In this document: piece after piece, positions 23,885-31,952 of the stretch
Layout: every line of letters begins with the position of its first letter
How positions within the stretch are numbered: position 1 is the stretch's first letter
Source of the DNA: Pseudorhodoferax soli
GTDB taxonomy: Bacteria > Pseudomonadota > Gammaproteobacteria > Burkholderiales > Burkholderiaceae_C
DNA: 64,000 nucleotides
Direction: 5' to 3'
NCBI RefSeq assembly: GCF_003337555.1
Contig: NZ_QPJK01000002.1
Location: forward strand, 744,001 to 808,000
The notes under the pieces: model-generated
What the model was told of the DNA's origin: nothing
The model's database searches: none
The model's input: the letters and a program-made list of their open reading frames with translations, nothing else
Made by a program: the position numbers and the translations under genes

Positions 23885-25606
23885 TCAGCCGAACGTGAAG
23901 GCGTAGCCGCGCGCGCCAGGGTCGAGAAAGCGGATCTCCACGGTGCGCGCCTTCACCGCGCCACTCTGGCGCACCAGCTGGTACAGGCGGGTGGCGTCCA
24001 CCACGCCGTTGCCATCGGCATCCACGTCCGTGCCGTGGTCCGCGCCGGGCGGCTGGCCGTCCAGCGTCACGCGAAAGCGCACCCGGCCGCTGGCGCCCGC
24101 ACCGAGCACCAGGTTGGCGTCGCGGGCCTGGAAGCGCACGGCCAGGCCGCCACCGGCCTCGGCCCCTTCCACGAACTCGGGCTTGAGCGTCCAGGTGCCG
24201 GCCAGCGACCAGGTGTTGGGGCCCAGCCCGGCGGGCGTGTAGTGCACCGGCCTGTCGGCCACGACCCTGCCGGCGATGCGCGGGCTGCTCCCCTTCTCGT
24301 AGCCCAGGTAGGTCTCGGGGCTGCGCAGGGTGCCGGCGTCGGCGACCAGGCCCGGGCCGCGGGTGTCCGGCACCACGTCCGGCGGGGCCGCGCCGACGCC
24401 GGGCGCACCGGCCTCGCGCAGCAGTTCCTCGATCACGCGTTCGGACGCCGCATAGCCGCCCTCGCCGAACTGGTGGTGCCGCACGCGGCCCTGCGCATCG
24501 ACGAAGTACAGGGCCGGCCAGTACTGGTTGTCGAAGCCGCGCCAGATGCGGAAGTCGTTGTCCTGCACCACCGGGTAGCCGATCTTGAGATCCTGCAAGG
24601 CCCGCCGGACGTTGCCGGCGTCCTTCTCGAACGCGAACTCGGGCGTGTGCACGCCCACCACCACGAGGCCGCGGTCGGCGTACTTCTGCGCCCAGGCCTT
24701 CACATAGGGCAGCGTGCGCAGGCAGTTGACGCAGGAGTAGGTCCAGAAATTGACCAGCACGACCTTGCCGCGCAGTGCGGGGATGGACTGCGGCGCAGCG
24801 TTGAGCCACTGCGTGCCGCCTTCCAGGCTGGCCCGCGTGGATTCGACCGGCAGCCGGCTGGGCTGCGGTGCGTCCGCGTGGGCAGCGGGCAGCACGCGCT
24901 GCAGCAGGCCGGCTTCGAGCCCCTGACCCCCGGTACCGCCCAGGCCGCCGAACCGGGCCAGCAGGCCCGTGTCGATGCCGGTGCCCACCGCCACCACGCC
25001 GGCCAGCATGACGGCGCCGGCGATGCGGCGGCCGGCCACCCCGGGCAACAGCCTGGCCTTCAAGACGGCCAACGGCCTGGCGCCGACCCGCAGCGCCACC
25101 CACAGCGCCAGGGCCGCACCGGCGCCGTACGACAGCAGCAGCAGCGAGGTGTAGATGCCGGGACCGGCCAGCGCGGCCGTGGAGAGCACCACGCCCAGCA
25201 CCGGGCCGGCGCACGGTGTCCAGACCAGCCCCGTGGCCGCGCCCAGCAGCGCGGCGCTGCGCCAGCTGCTGCGGTCCTGCCCGTGTGCCAGGCGCTCACC
25301 GGCGCGCACCAGCGGCGCGCTCCACCACGCGGCCAGGCGCGGCGACAGCAGCGAGGCCGCGAACAGAGCCAGCGCCGCCAGCGCGGCCCAGCGGCCGACC
25401 TGGTTCAGCTGCACGGCCCAGGCACCCGCCACGGCCCCGAGCGAGGCCACGGCCGCGAAGCTGGCAACCATGCCGGCGAGCAGCGGCAGGTTGCCCCGCG
25501 TGAAGGGCCGGTCGTGGCGCGCGAAGACGAAGGGCAGCACCGGCAGGATGCAGGGGCTCAGCACGGTCAGCATGCCGGCAAAGAAGGCGGCAATGGCGAG
25601 GGTCAT
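23885..25606 (-). CDS. DipZ-type thiol-disulfide protein: CcdA membrane domain, thioredoxin domain and C-terminal beta domain
   Basis: 573 residues. The CcdA-like membrane part has LSPCILPVLPFVFARH near residue 17 and WTPCAGPVLGVVLSTAALAG near residue 130, each with the proline-flanked reactive Cys. A periplasmic thioredoxin domain follows with VNFWTYSCVNCLRTLPYV (CVNC redox pair), then a C-terminal domain of about 150 residues ending GARGYAFTFG, as in DipZ proteins. Electrons pass from cytoplasmic thioredoxin across the membrane to periplasmic disulfides. It lies 25 bp after the Tat hydrolase gene and is likely co-transcribed with it. Confidence 0.9.
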   Translation of the reverse strand: MTLAIAAFFAGMLTVLSPCILPVLPFVFARHDRPFTRGNLPLLAGMVASFAAVASLGAVAGAWAVQLNQVGRWAALAALALFAASLLSPRLAAWWSAPLVRAGERLAHGQDRSSWRSAALLGAATGLVWTPCAGPVLGVVLSTAALAGPGIYTSLLLLSYGAGAALALWVALRVGARPLAVLKARLLPGVAGRRIAGAVMLAGVVAVGTGIDTGLLARFGGLGGTGGQGLEAGLLQRVLPAAHADAPQPSRLPVESTRASLEGGTQWLNAAPQSIPALRGKVVLVNFWTYSCVNCLRTLPYVKAWAQKYADRGLVVVGVHTPEFAFEKDAGNVRRALQDLKIGYPVVQDNDFRIWRGFDNQYWPALYFVDAQGRVRHHQFGEGGYAASERVIEELLREAGAPGVGAAPPDVVPDTRGPGLVADAGTLRSPETYLGYEKGSSPRIAGRVVADRPVHYTPAGLGPNTWSLAGTWTLKPEFVEGAEAGGGLAVRFQARDANLVLGAGASGRVRFRVTLDGQPPGADHGTDVDADGNGVVDATRLYQLVRQSGAVKARTVEIRFLDPGARGYAFTFG

Positions 25607-25631
25607 GGCAACTCCGAAGGGGTGAGGCGGC

Positions 25632-26657
25632 TCAGAGCCGCGTGACGTCGATCACCGCCTGCGCGAACGCGGCCGGTGCTTCCTGCGGCAGGTTGTGGCC
25701 GATGCCGCCGTCCAGCTGGCGGTGCTGGTAGCGGCCGCTGAACTTCTTCGCGTAGACGGCCGGATCGGGGTGCGGCGCGCCGTTGGCATCGCCTTCCATC
25801 GTGATCGTGGGCACGGCGATGACCGGGGCGGTGGCCAGCCGTTGCTCCAGCGCGTCGAAGCGCGACTCGCCCGCCACCAGGCCGATGCGCCAGCGGTAGT
25901 TGTGGACCACGATGGCCACGTGGTCGGGGTTGTCGAAGGCCTGCGCGCTGCGCTGGTAGGTGGCCTCGTCGAAGCGCCACTGTGGCGAGGCCTGCTGCCA
26001 GATGAAGCGGTTGAAGGCGGCCCGGTTGGCGGCATAGCCGTCGCGACCGCGGTCGGTCGCGAAGTACGACTGGTACCACCACGCGAACTCGGCCGCCGGC
26101 GGCAGCGGTTTGGCGTTGGCCTGCGGGTTGCCGATCAGGTAGCCGCTGACCGACACCAGGCCGGTCACGCGCTCGGGCCAGATGGCGGCCAGGATGCAGG
26201 CCGTGCGGGCACCCCAGTCGAAGGCGCCCAGCACGGCCTGGCGGATGCCCAGCGCGTCCATCAGCGCAAGGATGTCCTGGGCCACGGCGCCCTGCTGGCC
26301 GTTGCGCGGCGTGGCGTCGGTCAGGAAGCGGGTGCCGCCGTAGCCGCGCAGGGACGGCACGATCACGCGGTAGCCCGCTGCCGCCAGGCGCGGCGCCACG
26401 TCGACGAAGGCATGGATGTCGTAGGGCCAGCCGTGCAGCAGGATGGCCACCGGGCCGTCGGCCGGGCCGGCCTCGGCATAGGCCACGCGCAGGTCGCCGG
26501 CATCGACGGTCTTCAGCAGCGCGAAGCCGGTGGCACCGTCCGCGGCGGCGGCCCGGGCCGGCGTGGCCAGCAGGCCAGCGAAGGGCACGGCGGCAAGCGC
26601 GAGGGCGGCGCCGCCGAGGAACTGGCGGCGGCGGGAGAGGGTGTCTGCGGTGTGCAT
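25632..26657 (-). CDS. Tat-exported alpha/beta hydrolase with Asp nucleophile (epoxide-hydrolase/dehalogenase type)
   Basis: 341 residues from ATG 26657. A twin-arginine signal (LSRRRQFLGGAALALAAVPF) ends at about residue 35 (ATPARA). The hydrolase fold shows HGWPYDIHAF (oxyanion region) and the nucleophile elbow GAFDWGARTACILA with Asp rather than Ser, and the His near the end in GIGHNLPQEAP. An exported epoxide hydrolase or dehalogenase is the best guess. Shine-Dalgarno GAAAGG precedes the start. The 366 bp upstream hold two operator-like sites and a tiny reading frame. Confidence 0.85.
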   Translation of the reverse strand: MHTADTLSRRRQFLGGAALALAAVPFAGLLATPARAAAADGATGFALLKTVDAGDLRVAYAEAGPADGPVAILLHGWPYDIHAFVDVAPRLAAAGYRVIVPSLRGYGGTRFLTDATPRNGQQGAVAQDILALMDALGIRQAVLGAFDWGARTACILAAIWPERVTGLVSVSGYLIGNPQANAKPLPPAAEFAWWYQSYFATDRGRDGYAANRAAFNRFIWQQASPQWRFDEATYQRSAQAFDNPDHVAIVVHNYRWRIGLVAGESRFDALEQRLATAPVIAVPTITMEGDANGAPHPDPAVYAKKFSGRYQHRQLDGGIGHNLPQEAPAAFAQAVIDVTRL

Positions 26658-26718
26658 GGCAAGGCCTTTCGGTAAGGGTTGAACGCTGCCGGCGCGGTGT
26701 GCGCCGGCTGGCCTCCAG

Positions 26719-26735
26719 TACACCGCCGCGGTGTA
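26719..26735. promoter_or_regulatory. 17-bp perfect inverted repeat upstream of the Tat hydrolase
   Basis: TACACCG, three bases, CGGTGTA. It lies about 62 bp upstream of the hydrolase ATG, where a repressor or activator dimer could act on the hydrolase-dipZ promoter. Confidence 0.45.
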
Positions 26736-26794
26736 TGTGGCATGTGTCATGGACACCCTGGAAATGCATGGCCATGTCGCCGAAAGCGGGCCGG

Positions 26795-26812
26795 ATACAC
26801 AGCCATACAAAG
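26795..26812 (-). promoter_or_regulatory. tandem TGTA-type operator, copy A (hydrolase-dipZ upstream region)
   Basis: On the minus strand, reading toward the hydrolase gene, the sequence GCTTTGTATGGCTGTGTA contains two direct TGTA half-sites 10 bp apart. It agrees at 14 of 18 positions with the site upstream of the ohr-kinase-regulator operon at 29633-29650. Ten-base direct repeats are the usual target layout of OmpR/PhoB-type regulators, and one is encoded between the two sites. Confidence 0.5.
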
Positions 26813-26887
26813 CGCGACGCTCGGCGGCGATCCCCGAAACGAGACCGCCACCCGGAGGTGGCGGCACGCGAAGAAGAGAGGCTGCGC

Positions 26888-27019
26888 TCAGCCGCCACGC
26901 CGCCGCGGCGGCGGCGCAGCGTTGGCCGACGGCACGGCGCAGGGGCGGCCCGCGGACGGGCTCATTTCCGAGGCCAGCCCGCCGAACAGGAAGAACAAGG
27001 AGAACAGCAGCCTGCGCAT
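26888..27019 (-). CDS. small hypothetical protein, possible secreted or membrane peptide
   Basis: 43 codons beginning MRRLLFSLFFLFGGLASEMS, 4 bp after the response-regulator stop, so translation could be coupled. The first 16 residues look like a signal peptide or a single membrane helix; the rest is Pro- and Arg-rich and low in information. No family recognised, and codon content in such GC-rich DNA does not discriminate. The remainder of the 26658-27023 gap has no other gene, only the two operator-like sites. Confidence 0.3.
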   Translation of the reverse strand: MRRLLFSLFFLFGGLASEMSPSAGRPCAVPSANAAPPPRRRGG

Positions 27020-27023
27020 GGCT

Positions 27024-27773
27024 TCAAACGTCCTGCGCCTGGACCTGCACGGCGAAGACGTAGCCTTCGCTGCGCACGGTCTTGATGTAGCGCGGCTCGC
27101 GCGCGTCGTCGCCCAGGCACTTGCGCAAACGGCTGACCATGAGGTCGATGGAGCGCTCGAACAGCTCGGCCTCCCGGCCCTGGGTGATCGAGAGGATCTG
27201 GTCGCGCGTGAGCACCTTCTGCGCATGGTCCACCAGCACGCGCAGCAGCCGGTACTCCGCGCCGCTCAAGGACACCACCGTGCCCTCGCGGTCCAGCAGC
27301 ACGCGCTCCACCGTGTCCAGCCGCCAGTCGCCGAAGGCCAGGATGCGCGCCTCGTCGGTGCTGCGCAGGTTGGGCGGCAGCATGCGCGTGCGCCGCAGCA
27401 CCGATTTCACGCGGGCCAGCAGCTCGCGCGCGGCAAAGGGCTTGGCCAGGTAGTCGTCGGCGCCCATCTCCAGGCCCAGCACGCGGTCGGCCTCGTCGCC
27501 GCGCGCGGTGAGCATGATGATGGGCAGCGCCTTGTGCTTGCCGGCGCGCAGGTCGCGGCACAGCGTCAGCCCGTCCTCGCCGGGCAGCATCAGGTCCAGG
27601 ATGACGAGGTCGAAGGGCCCGGCCGTCTCCAGCGCCTGGCGCATGTGCCGGCCCGTGGGCACGGTGGTCACGCGCAGGCCGTTCTTGTGCAGGTAGGCGC
27701 TGACCAGGTCGCGGATCTCGCGGTCGTCGTCGACCAGCAGCAGATGGTCGGCGGCAGGTGTGGTGGGGTTCAT
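27024..27773 (-). CDS. OmpR/PhoB-family response regulator
   Basis: 249 residues from ATG 27773 (MNPTTPAADHLLLVDDDREI). Receiver domain with acidic pocket VDDD, phosphoacceptor Asp60 (VILDLMLPGEDG) and Lys in AKPFAARELLARVK; C-terminal winged helix with LSGAEYRLLRVLVDHAQKVLTRDQIL and GYVFAV end. It partners the histidine kinase encoded upstream, whose stop overlaps its start by 4 bp. The third gene of an Ohr-kinase-regulator operon. Confidence 0.93.
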   Translation of the reverse strand: MNPTTPAADHLLLVDDDREIRDLVSAYLHKNGLRVTTVPTGRHMRQALETAGPFDLVILDLMLPGEDGLTLCRDLRAGKHKALPIIMLTARGDEADRVLGLEMGADDYLAKPFAARELLARVKSVLRRTRMLPPNLRSTDEARILAFGDWRLDTVERVLLDREGTVVSLSGAEYRLLRVLVDHAQKVLTRDQILSITQGREAELFERSIDLMVSRLRKCLGDDAREPRYIKTVRSEGYVFAVQVQAQDV

Positions 27774-29095
27774 CGCGTGTTCTCGGTCGTGGAAGTCGGC
27801 AGGCGCAGGCTGGCGCACAGGCCGCCTTCGGGGCGGTTGTGCAGGGCCAGTGCGCCGCCCAGCGACAGCGCCAGCTGGTGCGCGATGGCCAGGCCCAGGC
27901 CGGTGCCGCCGGTCTCGCGGTTGCGCGAGCCCTCCAGGCGGTAGAAGGGTTGCAGCACGGCGGCCAGCTGGTCTTCGGGGATGCCGGGCCCGGCGTCGCA
28001 GACTTCGACCAGCACGGCGCCGGCCTGCAGCCGCACGCCCACCTCGGCGCGCTCGCCGTACTTGAGCGCGTTGTCGACGAGGTTGGTCAGGATGCGACGC
28101 AGTGCCTGCGGCCGCGTGGCGATGGCGATGCCGGCTTCGCCCGCGAGCGTCACGGGGCGGCCGGTGTCGGCATAGTCGTTGACGAGGCTGCGCAGCAGCG
28201 CGTCCAGGTCGAGGCGGCGCAGCGGCTCGTCGGAGCCCTGCAGCGTCTTGGCGTAGCTCACGCCCTCGTGCACCAGCGTGCGCATGGCCTCCAGGTCGTC
28301 GCGGAACCGGTCGGCATCGGGCAGGTCGTCCGCGAGGTCCACGCGCAGGCGCATGCGCGTGATGGGCGTCTGCAGGTCGTGCGAGATGGCGGCCAGGATC
28401 TGCATGCGCTCCTGCACCGTGCCGGCGATGCGCCGCTGCATCGCATTGAAGGCGCGCGCGGCCTGCGCCACTTCGGCCGGCCCGCCTTCCGCCACGGGGG
28501 ACGGCCGCAGGTCGGGGCCGAGCCGGTCGGCCGCCTGCGCGAGCCGCGCCAGCGGCCGCGTGACCAACCGCATGCCGGCCCAGGCGCAGGCCGCGAGCAC
28601 CAGCAGCTGTGCCAACAGCAGCCAGGTCACCCAGTCCGCCACCGGCATCGGCACGCGGCGCGCCAGCACGTAGAGCGCGGAGCCGTCGCCCAGCCGCACC
28701 TGCATGCGCACGGCTTCGCTCTGGCCGATCTGGCCCACCGCGAGCACCGGGAACGGCTGCAAGGCCTTGGCCACCACCTCGGCGAAGCGGGCCAGCGCGG
28801 GCGCCGTGGGCGGCGGTGTGTCGACAGCACCTTCCAGCGCAAAGCTGTAGTTGGGCCGCTCCAGCCGCTGGAACCAGGCGGGCCGCTCTTGCGCGGGCAG
28901 CCGGTCCAGGATGGCCACGGAACTCGCGATGTCGCGCTCCACGCCGCTGAGCATCAGGTTCATCAGCGTCTGCCCGCGCTCATGCCGGATCGCGGCATAG
29001 GTCAGCAGCTGGGCCAGTGCCATGCCCAGCACCACCAGCAGCATGGCGCGCGCCAGCAGCGTGGTGGGCCAGAGCCGTCGCAGGAGGGCGCGCAT
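27770..29095 (-). CDS. sensor histidine kinase, EnvZ-like architecture
   Basis: 441 residues. Two membrane helices (about 12-35 and 157-178) flank a periplasmic domain of about 120 residues with no recognised fold; a HAMP segment follows, then the dimerisation helix with the phosphorylated His239 (LAAISHDLQTPITRMRLR), N-box NLVDNALKYGE, and G-boxes DAGPGIPE and GTGLGLAIAHQLA. It starts 9 bp after the ohr stop, so signal sensing and peroxide detoxification are in one transcript. The signal is unknown; lipid or organic hydroperoxides or envelope thiol state are suggested by neighbours. Confidence 0.93.
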   Translation of the reverse strand: MRALLRRLWPTTLLARAMLLVVLGMALAQLLTYAAIRHERGQTLMNLMLSGVERDIASSVAILDRLPAQERPAWFQRLERPNYSFALEGAVDTPPPTAPALARFAEVVAKALQPFPVLAVGQIGQSEAVRMQVRLGDGSALYVLARRVPMPVADWVTWLLLAQLLVLAACAWAGMRLVTRPLARLAQAADRLGPDLRPSPVAEGGPAEVAQAARAFNAMQRRIAGTVQERMQILAAISHDLQTPITRMRLRVDLADDLPDADRFRDDLEAMRTLVHEGVSYAKTLQGSDEPLRRLDLDALLRSLVNDYADTGRPVTLAGEAGIAIATRPQALRRILTNLVDNALKYGERAEVGVRLQAGAVLVEVCDAGPGIPEDQLAAVLQPFYRLEGSRNRETGGTGLGLAIAHQLALSLGGALALHNRPEGGLCASLRLPTSTTENTR

Positions 29096-29104
29096 GGGAG
29101 AGCG

Positions 29105-29524
29105 TCAGGCGACCGACAGCGCGACCTGGATGTTGCCGCGCGTGGCCTTGGAGTACGGGCACAGCTGGTGTGCGGCCTCGACGATGGCCAGCGCGGTGTC
29201 GTGCGGCACGCCGGGCACGTGGACCCGGAGCCGTGCCGCCAGCTTGAAGCCGTCGCTGCCCTCCACCAGGTCGACCTCGGCATCGACGGCCAGATCAGCC
29301 GGCAGCCGCACGCCCTGCACCTGGGCCGCGCGGGCCATGGCGCCCATGAAGCAGGCCGACCAGCCGGCCGCGAACAGCTGCTCGGGGTTGGTGCCCGGAC
29401 CCACGGTGCCGAAGCGCGTGAGCGTGACGTCCAGCCGGCCGTCGTCGCTGCGCGCGGCGCCGCCGCGCCCGCCCGTGGTGTGGGTTCGGCCGGTGTAGAG
29501 AAGCTTGTCTTGGGTGGTGGTCAT
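29105..29524 (-). CDS. ohr: organic hydroperoxide resistance protein Ohr (OsmC family)
   Basis: Thiol peroxidase that reduces organic and fatty-acid hydroperoxides, normally recycled by lipoylated proteins. 139 residues, the standard Ohr length. Peroxidatic Cys58 is in AAGWSACFMGAM and resolving Cys122 in HQLCPYSKATRGN; Arg and Glu of the active site are also in conserved neighbourhoods (GGRGG, NPEQLFAAG). No OhrR (MarR-type) gene is next to it. Instead it heads an operon with a two-component system, and an 18-bp repeat-type operator lies about 110 bp upstream. Confidence 0.93.
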   Translation of the reverse strand: MTTTQDKLLYTGRTHTTGGRGGAARSDDGRLDVTLTRFGTVGPGTNPEQLFAAGWSACFMGAMARAAQVQGVRLPADLAVDAEVDLVEGSDGFKLAARLRVHVPGVPHDTALAIVEAAHQLCPYSKATRGNIQVALSVA

Positions 29525-29632
29525 GGTGCCTGTCCTTCAGAGGGTGTGTCGAAAATGACGGCGCGATTGTTCTGCTGCGCTGCGTTCTCTCCGAGGGGTT
29601 CTCTGACCGCATGTAGGCGCCGCAGCGGCGGG

Positions 29633-29650
29633 TACAAAACTATACAAAAC
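29633..29650 (-). promoter_or_regulatory. tandem TGTA-type operator, copy B (ohr operon upstream region)
   Basis: On the plus strand TACAAAAC occurs twice exactly 10 bp apart (29633-29640 and 29643-29650); toward ohr it reads GTTTTGTATAGTTTTGTA. It matches copy A at 26795-26812 at 14 of 18 positions and in the same orientation relative to the gene. The gap 29525-29825 holds nothing else that I can recognise. Confidence 0.55.
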
Positions 29651-29825
29651 GGGCCACAAAGGGACTGGAAAGGGCCGCGCCGCCGCGGCCATGGCGGGCG
29701 GCGCGCAGCAGCGCACCGCCCCACGTAAGCGAAGAACCACGCCCACACGGCGTTGCGGCCCGGCGCCATGCGGATGCTTTGCGCAGATGCTGGACAGGGT
29801 CTTGCCCTCCAACGAAAGCACCCCC

Positions 29826-30032
29826 ATGCGCAACCCCTGGACGAAGAAGAACCCCATGATGAGCATGTGGCTCAGCGCCGCGAACAAGGCGATGGGCAGT
29901 GCACGTGGCCAGGCGACTGCGGCGGCCAAGCGGCAGGCGGCTGCCACGCAGGCCGACGCAACCCGCAGCGTGCTCGATTTCTGGACGGGCGGCACGGCCA
30001 AGCCAGCGGCCAAACGCAAAGCACGCCGCTGA
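29826..30032 (+). CDS. small basic protein of unknown function, ends in an AKPAAKRKARR tail
   Basis: 68 residues (MRNPWTKKNPMMSMWLSAAN opening). The N-terminal MRNPWxKKNPxMSMWLS segment is amphipathic, the middle is Ala-rich and helical (QATAAAKRQAAATQADATRSVLDFW), and the tail is Lys/Arg-rich. I have the impression of similar short proteins in Comamonadaceae, with phasin-like or nucleoid-like composition, but cannot confirm that. No Shine-Dalgarno of good quality is seen. Confidence 0.55.
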   Translation: MRNPWTKKNPMMSMWLSAANKAMGSARGQATAAAKRQAAATQADATRSVLDFWTGGTAKPAAKRKARR

Positions 30033-30182
30033 AGGCAGCCGCAGGCGGGCAGCAGCGCGCTGGCCATGGCGGTGCCGGTCAACGCGGCACCGGCCTGCGG
30101 ACACACAAGGGCCTTGGCGTTCCGGGCGCTGCGTGCAGCCCGCCACCAGGGCACACTTGCGCCTTTCGCTTGCCGATTTCCC

Positions 30183-31106
30183 GTGGACTTCCTGCTCCAG
30201 ACCCTTTCCCAGTACGGCATCGCCTTCGTGTTCGCCATGGTGCTCATCGAGCAGCTGGGCGCGCCGATTCCTGCCTTTCCCGTGCTGATGCTGGGCGGCA
30301 CGCTGGCCGCACGCGGCGAACTCGCGCTGGCGCCGCTGTTCGCCGCCGCCATGGCGGCCACGCTGATCGCCGACAACCTTTGGTACTGGGCCGGCGAGCG
30401 CCTGGGCCGGCGCGTGCTGCGCTTCATGTGCAAGGTCTCGCTGACGCCGGACAGCTGCGTGCGCCAGACCGAATCGATCTTCCTGCGTTTCGGCCCGGCC
30501 TCGCTGATGGTCGCCAAGTTCGTGCCGGGCTTCGCCTCGGTGTCCACGGCGCTGTCGGGCGCACTGCACATCCGGCGCGCCACCTTCGTCTTCTTCGACG
30601 CCATCGGCAGCGCGCTGTGGATCGGCCTGGGCCTGGCGCTGGGCTGGCTGTTTGCGTCGGCCATCGAGGACGCGCTGGCCACGCTGAGCGAACTGGGCCG
30701 CTGGGGCCTGGCGCTGCTGCTGGCCGCCGTGCTGGCCTTCGTCGCCTCCAAATGGTGGCAGCGGCGCCAGTTCCAGCGCCAGCTGGCCAGCGAACGCATC
30801 AGCGTGGAGACCCTGGCCGCGCGCATGGACAGCGGCGAGCCCGCCGTGCTGCTCGACGTGCGGGTGCCCGGCAGCCTGCCGCATGGCCGCATCCCCGGTG
30901 CATTGCAGATGCAGGGCAAGAAGCTGCCGGGCGAGCTCGACGCACTGGCGCGCGACACCCTGCTGGTGGTCTATTGCGCCTGCCCGAACGAGGTCTCGGC
31001 CGTGCAGGTGGCCCAGCGGCTGCAGCGCCAGGGCTTCACGCGCGTGCTGCCGCTGCTGGGCGGCGTGGACGCCTGGCTGGCCGCCGGGCGGCCGCTCGCC
31101 GTCTGA
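30183..31106 (+). CDS. DedA-family membrane protein fused to a rhodanese domain
   Basis: 307 residues from GTG 30183 (VDFLLQTLSQYGIAFVFAMV). The first 200 residues form the DedA/VTT domain with the family motif QLGAPIPAFPVLMLGG and the FVPGFASVSTALSGALHI segment, implicated in phospholipid flipping and membrane homeostasis. After a membrane helix and a short basic linker, a rhodanese domain of about 100 residues begins (ISVETLAARMDSGEPAVLLDVR) with its active-site Cys in VVYCACPNEVSA. The rhodanese part should face the cytoplasm. The fusion couples a membrane transporter with sulfur transfer. Confidence 0.88.
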   Translation: MDFLLQTLSQYGIAFVFAMVLIEQLGAPIPAFPVLMLGGTLAARGELALAPLFAAAMAATLIADNLWYWAGERLGRRVLRFMCKVSLTPDSCVRQTESIFLRFGPASLMVAKFVPGFASVSTALSGALHIRRATFVFFDAIGSALWIGLGLALGWLFASAIEDALATLSELGRWGLALLLAAVLAFVASKWWQRRQFQRQLASERISVETLAARMDSGEPAVLLDVRVPGSLPHGRIPGALQMQGKKLPGELDALARDTLLVVYCACPNEVSAVQVAQRLQRQGFTRVLPLLGGVDAWLAAGRPLAV

Positions 31107-31112
31107 GCCCTG

Positions 31113-31952
31113 CTACCAGGCCAGCCGCCAGCCTCCGGGACCGACCGGCACCGGCGGTGCCTCCATGGGCAGCGCACCGGGCTCCAGGAAGTCCGAGAGC
31201 ACGTCGTCGCGCAGCGCGATGAAGCGCGGATCGCTGCGGTGGCGCGGGTGCGGCAGGTCCACATCCACGATGCGCCGGATGCGCCCCGGGTGCGGCTGCA
31301 TCACCACCACCTGGTCGGCCAGGAACACCGCCTCCTCCACATCGTGCGTGACCAGCAGCATGGTGATGCGCTCGGCCTGCCAGATGCGCTGCAACTCGTT
31401 CTGCAGCCGCGCGCGCGTCAGCGCATCGAGTGCGCCGAAGGGTTCGTCGAGCAACAGCACGCGCGGCCGGTTCACGAGGCCGCGCGCGATGGCCACCCGC
31501 TGGGCCATGCCGCCGGAGATCTGATGCGGCCACGAGTGCTCGAAGCCCTGCAACCCCACCAGCGCCACATGCTCGGCCACGCGTTCGCGCTTCTCGGCCG
31601 GCGTCAGCGCCGCGTTGCGCAGGCCCACCGCGATGTTCTGCTCCACGTTGAGCCAGGGGAACAGCCGGTGGTCCTGGAACACGATGCCGCGCTCCGGGCC
31701 GGTGCCAGCGATGGCCTGGCCGTCAAGTTCGATGCGGCCCTCGTACTGGTCGTCCAGGCCCAGCACCAGGCGCAGCAGCGTGGACTTGCCGCAGCCGCTG
31801 GCGCCCACGATGCTGACGAAGCGGCCGGCCGGCACGTGCAGGTCGATGTCCTGCAGCACCTGCAGTTCGCCGCCCTCGGCCTGCGTGCTGGCGTAGCGCT
31901 TGCCCAGGCCGCGGATGTGCAGTTCGTTCGTGGAAATGACGGTCTCGCTCAA
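31113..31952 (-). CDS. aliphatic sulfonate/nitrate/taurine-type ABC transporter ATPase
   Basis: 279 residues from TTG 31952, which overlaps the permease stop as TTGA and is preceded by a good GGGAGA ribosome site; no ATG is available before the conserved core. Walker A GASGCGKS, signature ISGGMAQRVAIARGL and Walker B VLLLDEPFGALD are intact, with the SsuB/TauB-type Q-loop FQDHRLFPWLNVEQNI. Last gene of the amidohydrolase-importer operon. Confidence 0.9.
   Translation of the reverse strand: MSETVISTNELHIRGLGKRYASTQAEGGELQVLQDIDLHVPAGRFVSIVGASGCGKSTLLRLVLGLDDQYEGRIELDGQAIAGTGPERGIVFQDHRLFPWLNVEQNIAVGLRNAALTPAEKRERVAEHVALVGLQGFEHSWPHQISGGMAQRVAIARGLVNRPRVLLLDEPFGALDALTRARLQNELQRIWQAERITMLLVTHDVEEAVFLADQVVVMQPHPGRIRRIVDVDLPHPRHRSDPRFIALRDDVLSDFLEPGALPMEAPPVPVGPGGWRLAW

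Noticed and set aside
29537..30958. Minus-strand frame of over 450 codons opposite the DedA-rhodanese gene
   Set aside because: No domain or signal and low-complexity composition; the opposite strand encodes a clear two-domain protein.
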